NCBI GenBank assembly: GCA_019746155.1
Contig: JAIESJ010000156.1
Coordinates: 1-6,619 of the forward strand
Direction: 5' to 3'
Origin: Burkholderiales bacterium
GTDB taxonomy: Bacteria; Pseudomonadota; Gammaproteobacteria; Burkholderiales; SG8-41
Length of the DNA: 6,619 nt
Shown here: piece after piece, positions 4,249 through 6,619 of the stretch
Numbering within the stretch: the first letter of the stretch is position 1
Layout of the letters: each line of letters opens with the position of its first letter
Program-made: the position numbers and the translations under genes
Notes under the pieces: generated by a model
The model's database searches: none
What the model saw: only the letters and a program-made list of their open reading frames with translations
Told to the model about the DNA's origin: nothing

Positions 4249-5201
4249 ATCTTGCTGACTTTGAGGGCGTATTGACCGTTGAAAACCCCGTAGTTGCATT
4301 CCATGACCGGCACGCCGTCGACTTCGGCCACAATCGTTTCAGGAATGTCGATTGCAATGATGTCGCCGACCTTCATTTTCAGAATCTGGTTCAGTGTCAC
4401 AGGCTTGCGTCCGAGGTTGGCGACCAGCTCTACTTCCGCGCTCTTTATCTGCTTGGAGAGCAGTCTCACCCAGCGCTTGTCCACTTCCAGATGATCGCCC
4501 TGAAGGCTGCTGTACAGCAGGTCGCGGATCGGCTCGATCATTGCGTACGGCATGCATAAATGAAATTCGCCGCCGGAAGCCCCGAGCTCGATGCTGAACG
4601 TCGTGGTCACCACGACCTCGTTGGGGGTGGCGATATTTGCGAACTGAGTGTTCATCTCGGAGCGCACATACTCGAATTTAATCGGATATACCGGTTTCCA
4701 GGCTTTTTCGTAGTCCTCGAATACCACGTTGAGCATGCGTTGAATGATGCGCTGCTCTGTAGGCGTGAAATCACGGCCTTCCACCCGGTTATGGAATCGG
4801 CCGTCGCCACCGAACAGGTTGTCTATTATCAGAAATACCAGATTGGGGTCGAAGATGAACAGGGCGGTACCGCGCAGCGGCTTGGCCTGCACCAGGTTGA
4901 GATTGGTCGGCACCACCAGGTTGCGGATGAATTCGCTGTACTTGACGACCCGAACCGGACTTACCGAAATCTCGGCGGTGCGTCGCATGAAATTGAATAT
5001 CCCGATGCGCAGCAGGCGCGCGAAGCGCTCGTTGATGATTTCGAGCGTCGGCATGCGCCCGCGCACGATGCGTTCCTGGGTCGCAAGGTTGTACGGACGG
5101 ATTCCGCTGGGATCCTGTTCATCCTTCTTGTCCTCGCTCTCGCCGGTGACGCCGCGCAGTAGTGCGTCGACCTCGTCCTGAGACAGAAACTCCTTGCCCA
5201 T
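4206..5201 (-). CDS. fliM: Flagellar motor switch protein FliM
   Basis: FliM is the C-ring protein that binds phosphorylated CheY and transmits the switch signal to FliG. At 331 residues it has the usual length. It opens with the CheY-P-binding peptide LSQDEVDALL (residues 6-15), followed by an acidic linker. The middle CheC-like domain (about 45-235) contains the FliG-contact motif GGDGR (131-135), and the C-terminal FliMN_C domain (about 250-318) ends with YGVFNGQYALKVSKML. The final 12 residues (SDNDEADHIRQ region) come from the duplicated junction sequence and are not conserved family sequence. It starts 6 bp after the fliL stop codon with only a weak ribosome site, suggesting coupling to fliL translation. 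Confidence 0.98.
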   Translation of the reverse strand: MGKEFLSQDEVDALLRGVTGESEDKKDEQDPSGIRPYNLATQERIVRGRMPTLEIINERFARLLRIGIFNFMRRTAEISVSPVRVVKYSEFIRNLVVPTNLNLVQAKPLRGTALFIFDPNLVFLIIDNLFGGDGRFHNRVEGRDFTPTEQRIIQRMLNVVFEDYEKAWKPVYPIKFEYVRSEMNTQFANIATPNEVVVTTTFSIELGASGGEFHLCMPYAMIEPIRDLLYSSLQGDHLEVDKRWVRLLSKQIKSAEVELVANLGRKPVTLNQILKMKVGDIIAIDIPETIVAEVDGVPVMECNYGVFNGQYALKVSKMLTSDNDEADHIRQ

Positions 5202-5207
5202 TGCAGA

Positions 5208-5711
5208 TCACTGAATGACGAAAGAGGTGAAGAACACATCCACAACCTGCTGCTGGATTTCAGGCGAGAAGGGCTGTTTGACTTCCGCCAGGATTTCTCC
5301 GCTTAATTTCTGCTTGCCTGCGACCGTGGATATCTCCGAAGCGCGTTTGCTCGACAACAACAGCAGCAACCGGTTGCGGATTTCCGGCATTTGACGCTTG
5401 ACAGCTTCGACCGTCGCATTGTCCTTCACCTTGAGCACGAGTCCCACCTGCAGGTACTGATCGCCGGCCTCCGGTTGCAGGTTTACGGTGAAGGATTCAA
5501 GGCTGAGAAACACCGGCGGCTTTTCCTTCTTCTTCGATGCCTCGGCTTGGGCGGCATCATTTTCTTGCAGGAAAAACCGCGCGCCTGCGCCACCCCCGGC
5601 GAGCACCGTGAACAGCAGAAGGATTGTCAGCCAGCGGCGCTTTTTCCATTTGGGTTTGGGCTCGCTCGGTTGTTCAGCCGGCGCTTTCTGTTTGGGTGGT
5701 GCTTTGGCCAT
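5208..5711 (-). CDS. fliL: Flagellar basal-body-associated protein FliL
   Basis: FliL is a single-pass inner-membrane protein that surrounds or supports the MotAB stator and affects motor torque and swarming. The 167-residue product has a Lys/Pro-rich cytoplasmic tail (1-26), one membrane helix (about 27-48, WLTILLLFTVLAGGGAGARFF), a charged linker and the conserved periplasmic domain from PPVFLSLESFTVNLQ through YLQVGLVLKV to the C-terminal VVDVFFTSFVIQ. Start ATG 5711 has GGAG 5 nt upstream (5717-5720), so initiation looks strong. It follows fliK after a 142-bp gap and precedes fliM by 6 bp, the standard fliKLM order. Confidence 0.97.
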   Translation of the reverse strand: MAKAPPKQKAPAEQPSEPKPKWKKRRWLTILLLFTVLAGGGAGARFFLQENDAAQAEASKKKEKPPVFLSLESFTVNLQPEAGDQYLQVGLVLKVKDNATVEAVKRQMPEIRNRLLLLLSSKRASEISTVAGKQKLSGEILAEVKQPFSPEIQQQVVDVFFTSFVIQ

Positions 5712-5716
5712 GACTA

Positions 5717-5720
5717 CTCC
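5717..5720 (-). promoter_or_regulatory. fliL ribosome binding site
   Basis: GGAG on the minus strand lies 5 nt before ATG 5711. It is one of the clearest ribosome sites in the window, along with that of fliN, and fits an independently initiated fliL after the gap behind fliK. Confidence 0.6.
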
Positions 5721-5791
5721 GTTTCCTGGTTTTTTGCGGATTATGTCGGCAATCGGTGCGCCGCGATTTCGGGAACAGAAAGCCTAAAGGC

Positions 5792-5825
5792 CGTCATCTC
5801 GTACTTTTGCGCTGGAGGGATGACG
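5792..5825. repeat. Inverted repeat in the fliK-fliL gap
   Basis: CGTCATC (5792-5798) and GATGACG (5819-5825) are perfect 7-bp arms around a 20-base loop. The 142-bp gap holds nothing else I can support: no convincing sigma-70, sigma-54 or sigma-28 promoter and no small gene. The loop is long and no T-tract follows on the minus strand, so it is a poor terminator candidate. Confidence 0.4.
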
Positions 5826-5853
5826 CGCGCTTACCCGCCGACCGGGATGGGAG

Positions 5854-6619
5854 TTACGCGAAAATGTCGACCAGGCCGTTGCGTGTATTGGGCGCAACGG
5901 CGACGATCGTGCTGACACGAGAAGAGGCGCCGGCGCTTCCTGCCTCGTGCCGGGGCGCGGGTGCGCCATCGGCCGGGGTGAAGCCTTGCTGCTGCCGGAA
6001 CGAGTCATTGCCTACGGTGGTGTTTCCCAGCGTAATACCGCTTTCGGCCAATATTTCGCGCAGCCGCGGCATTGCGGCTTCGATGGCCTCACGCACCGCA
6101 GCATGCGGCGAGGCGAATTGCGCATTGGCGATGCCATTCTGATCCGGCGCGACGCTCACCCTGACTTCCAGCGGGCCTAAATGGGGCGGATTCAGATGCA
6201 GCTCCGCCACTTGCTGGCGCTCGCTGACCAGCCATACGACTTTCTGCGCCAACGCGTCGTCCCATCCCTTTGCGCCGACGTGGGGGACGAGCTTCAATTC
6301 CTGACCGGGGGTCGACCCGACAGGGGCAGGGGAGTGTCCGGGCATTGTCGTCAACACATTCGCCAGCACATTGGTTTGGATGGGCGGCGCGGTATCGGTG
6401 CTCCGGGGCCGCGTGGCCTCGGCGCTGCCGGGATGCGGCATCTCGTCGCCGGCAGCGGCAGGGAACGACAAGGTTTTGCCGCCAGCGGCAAAATTTGCCT
6501 CATGATCTGCCGGTGGCGCCTGCTTATCGGTTACGGGCTCCGGCAAGGCCGTGCGTTCGGGCGATGGTGAAGGACGCGCGCTGCCCGCGGCCGCGCCGGT
6601 GCCGATGACAGGGCCGGTG
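5854..6619 (-). CDS. fliK: Flagellar hook-length control protein FliK, C-terminal part
   Basis: FliK is secreted during hook growth, measures hook length and switches the export gate (through FlhB) from hook to filament substrates. The frame is open from the window edge to TAA 5854-5856, giving 254 visible residues; the N terminus lies outside the window. The first part is Pro/Ala/Thr-rich and probably disordered, as in the FliK ruler region. The conserved Flg_hook domain occupies roughly visible residues 105-205 and includes ALAQKVVWLVSERQQVAELHL, the diagnostic NPPHLGPLEVRVSV, and HAAVREAIEAAMPRLREIL. It ends GLVDIFA. It is the first gene of the visible run and reads in the same direction as fliL. 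Confidence 0.93.
   Translation of the reverse strand, partial: TGPVIGTGAAAGSARPSPSPERTALPEPVTDKQAPPADHEANFAAGGKTLSFPAAAGDEMPHPGSAEATRPRSTDTAPPIQTNVLANVLTTMPGHSPAPVGSTPGQELKLVPHVGAKGWDDALAQKVVWLVSERQQVAELHLNPPHLGPLEVRVSVAPDQNGIANAQFASPHAAVREAIEAAMPRLREILAESGITLGNTTVGNDSFRQQQGFTPADGAPAPRHEAGSAGASSRVSTIVAVAPNTRNGLVDIFA

Noticed and set aside
5712..5853. Sigma-28 type promoter in front of fliL
   Set aside because: GCCGACAT resembles a -10 box, but no TAAA-like -35 lies at the right distance.

Overview
The window is the 3' part of a chromosomal flagellar operon, all read from the minus strand: fliK (5' end cut by the window edge) – fliL – fliM – fliN – fliO – fliP – fliQ – fliR. The right edge of the window is therefore upstream. 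This gene order, the Sec-type leader on FliP, the CheY-binding N terminus of FliM and the moderately high GC content point to a Gram-negative proteobacterium. A betaproteobacterium is my best guess from protein style, but this is inference and not proven by the sequence.

Layout from upstream (right) to downstream (left): C-terminal half of fliK (hook-length ruler), a 142-bp gap with one weak inverted repeat, fliL (stator-associated membrane protein), fliM and fliN (C-ring switch proteins), then a 221-bp repeat-bounded insert, fliO, fliP, fliQ and fliR (assembly factor and core of the flagellar export gate). After fliR comes a 373-bp non-coding interval packed with palindromes, then the first 215 codons of an unrecognised alanine-rich, probably all-helical protein that runs off the left edge. 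Together the genes cover export-gate assembly (FliO/P/Q/R), export control of hook length (FliK), torque switching (FliM/N) and stator function (FliL).

The flagellar genes are ordinary; the unusual content is what has been inserted among them. I see two families of palindromic repeats. One (consensus arm CTAGSAGCYTGTCGGAC) is present as three full hairpins and one half-site. Two copies start exactly on the stop codons of fliN and fliR, and pairs of them bound about 0.2-kb segments. The other is a GTAG-headed pair of inverted hairpins, like a BIME/REP doublet, lying inside the 5' coding part of fliP, where it appears to encode part of a roughly 40-residue extension in front of the signal peptide. 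A short local duplication at the fliM/fliN junction and a possible sigma-54 site before the alanine-rich gene complete the list. I found no complete transposase, CRISPR array, tRNA or rRNA.
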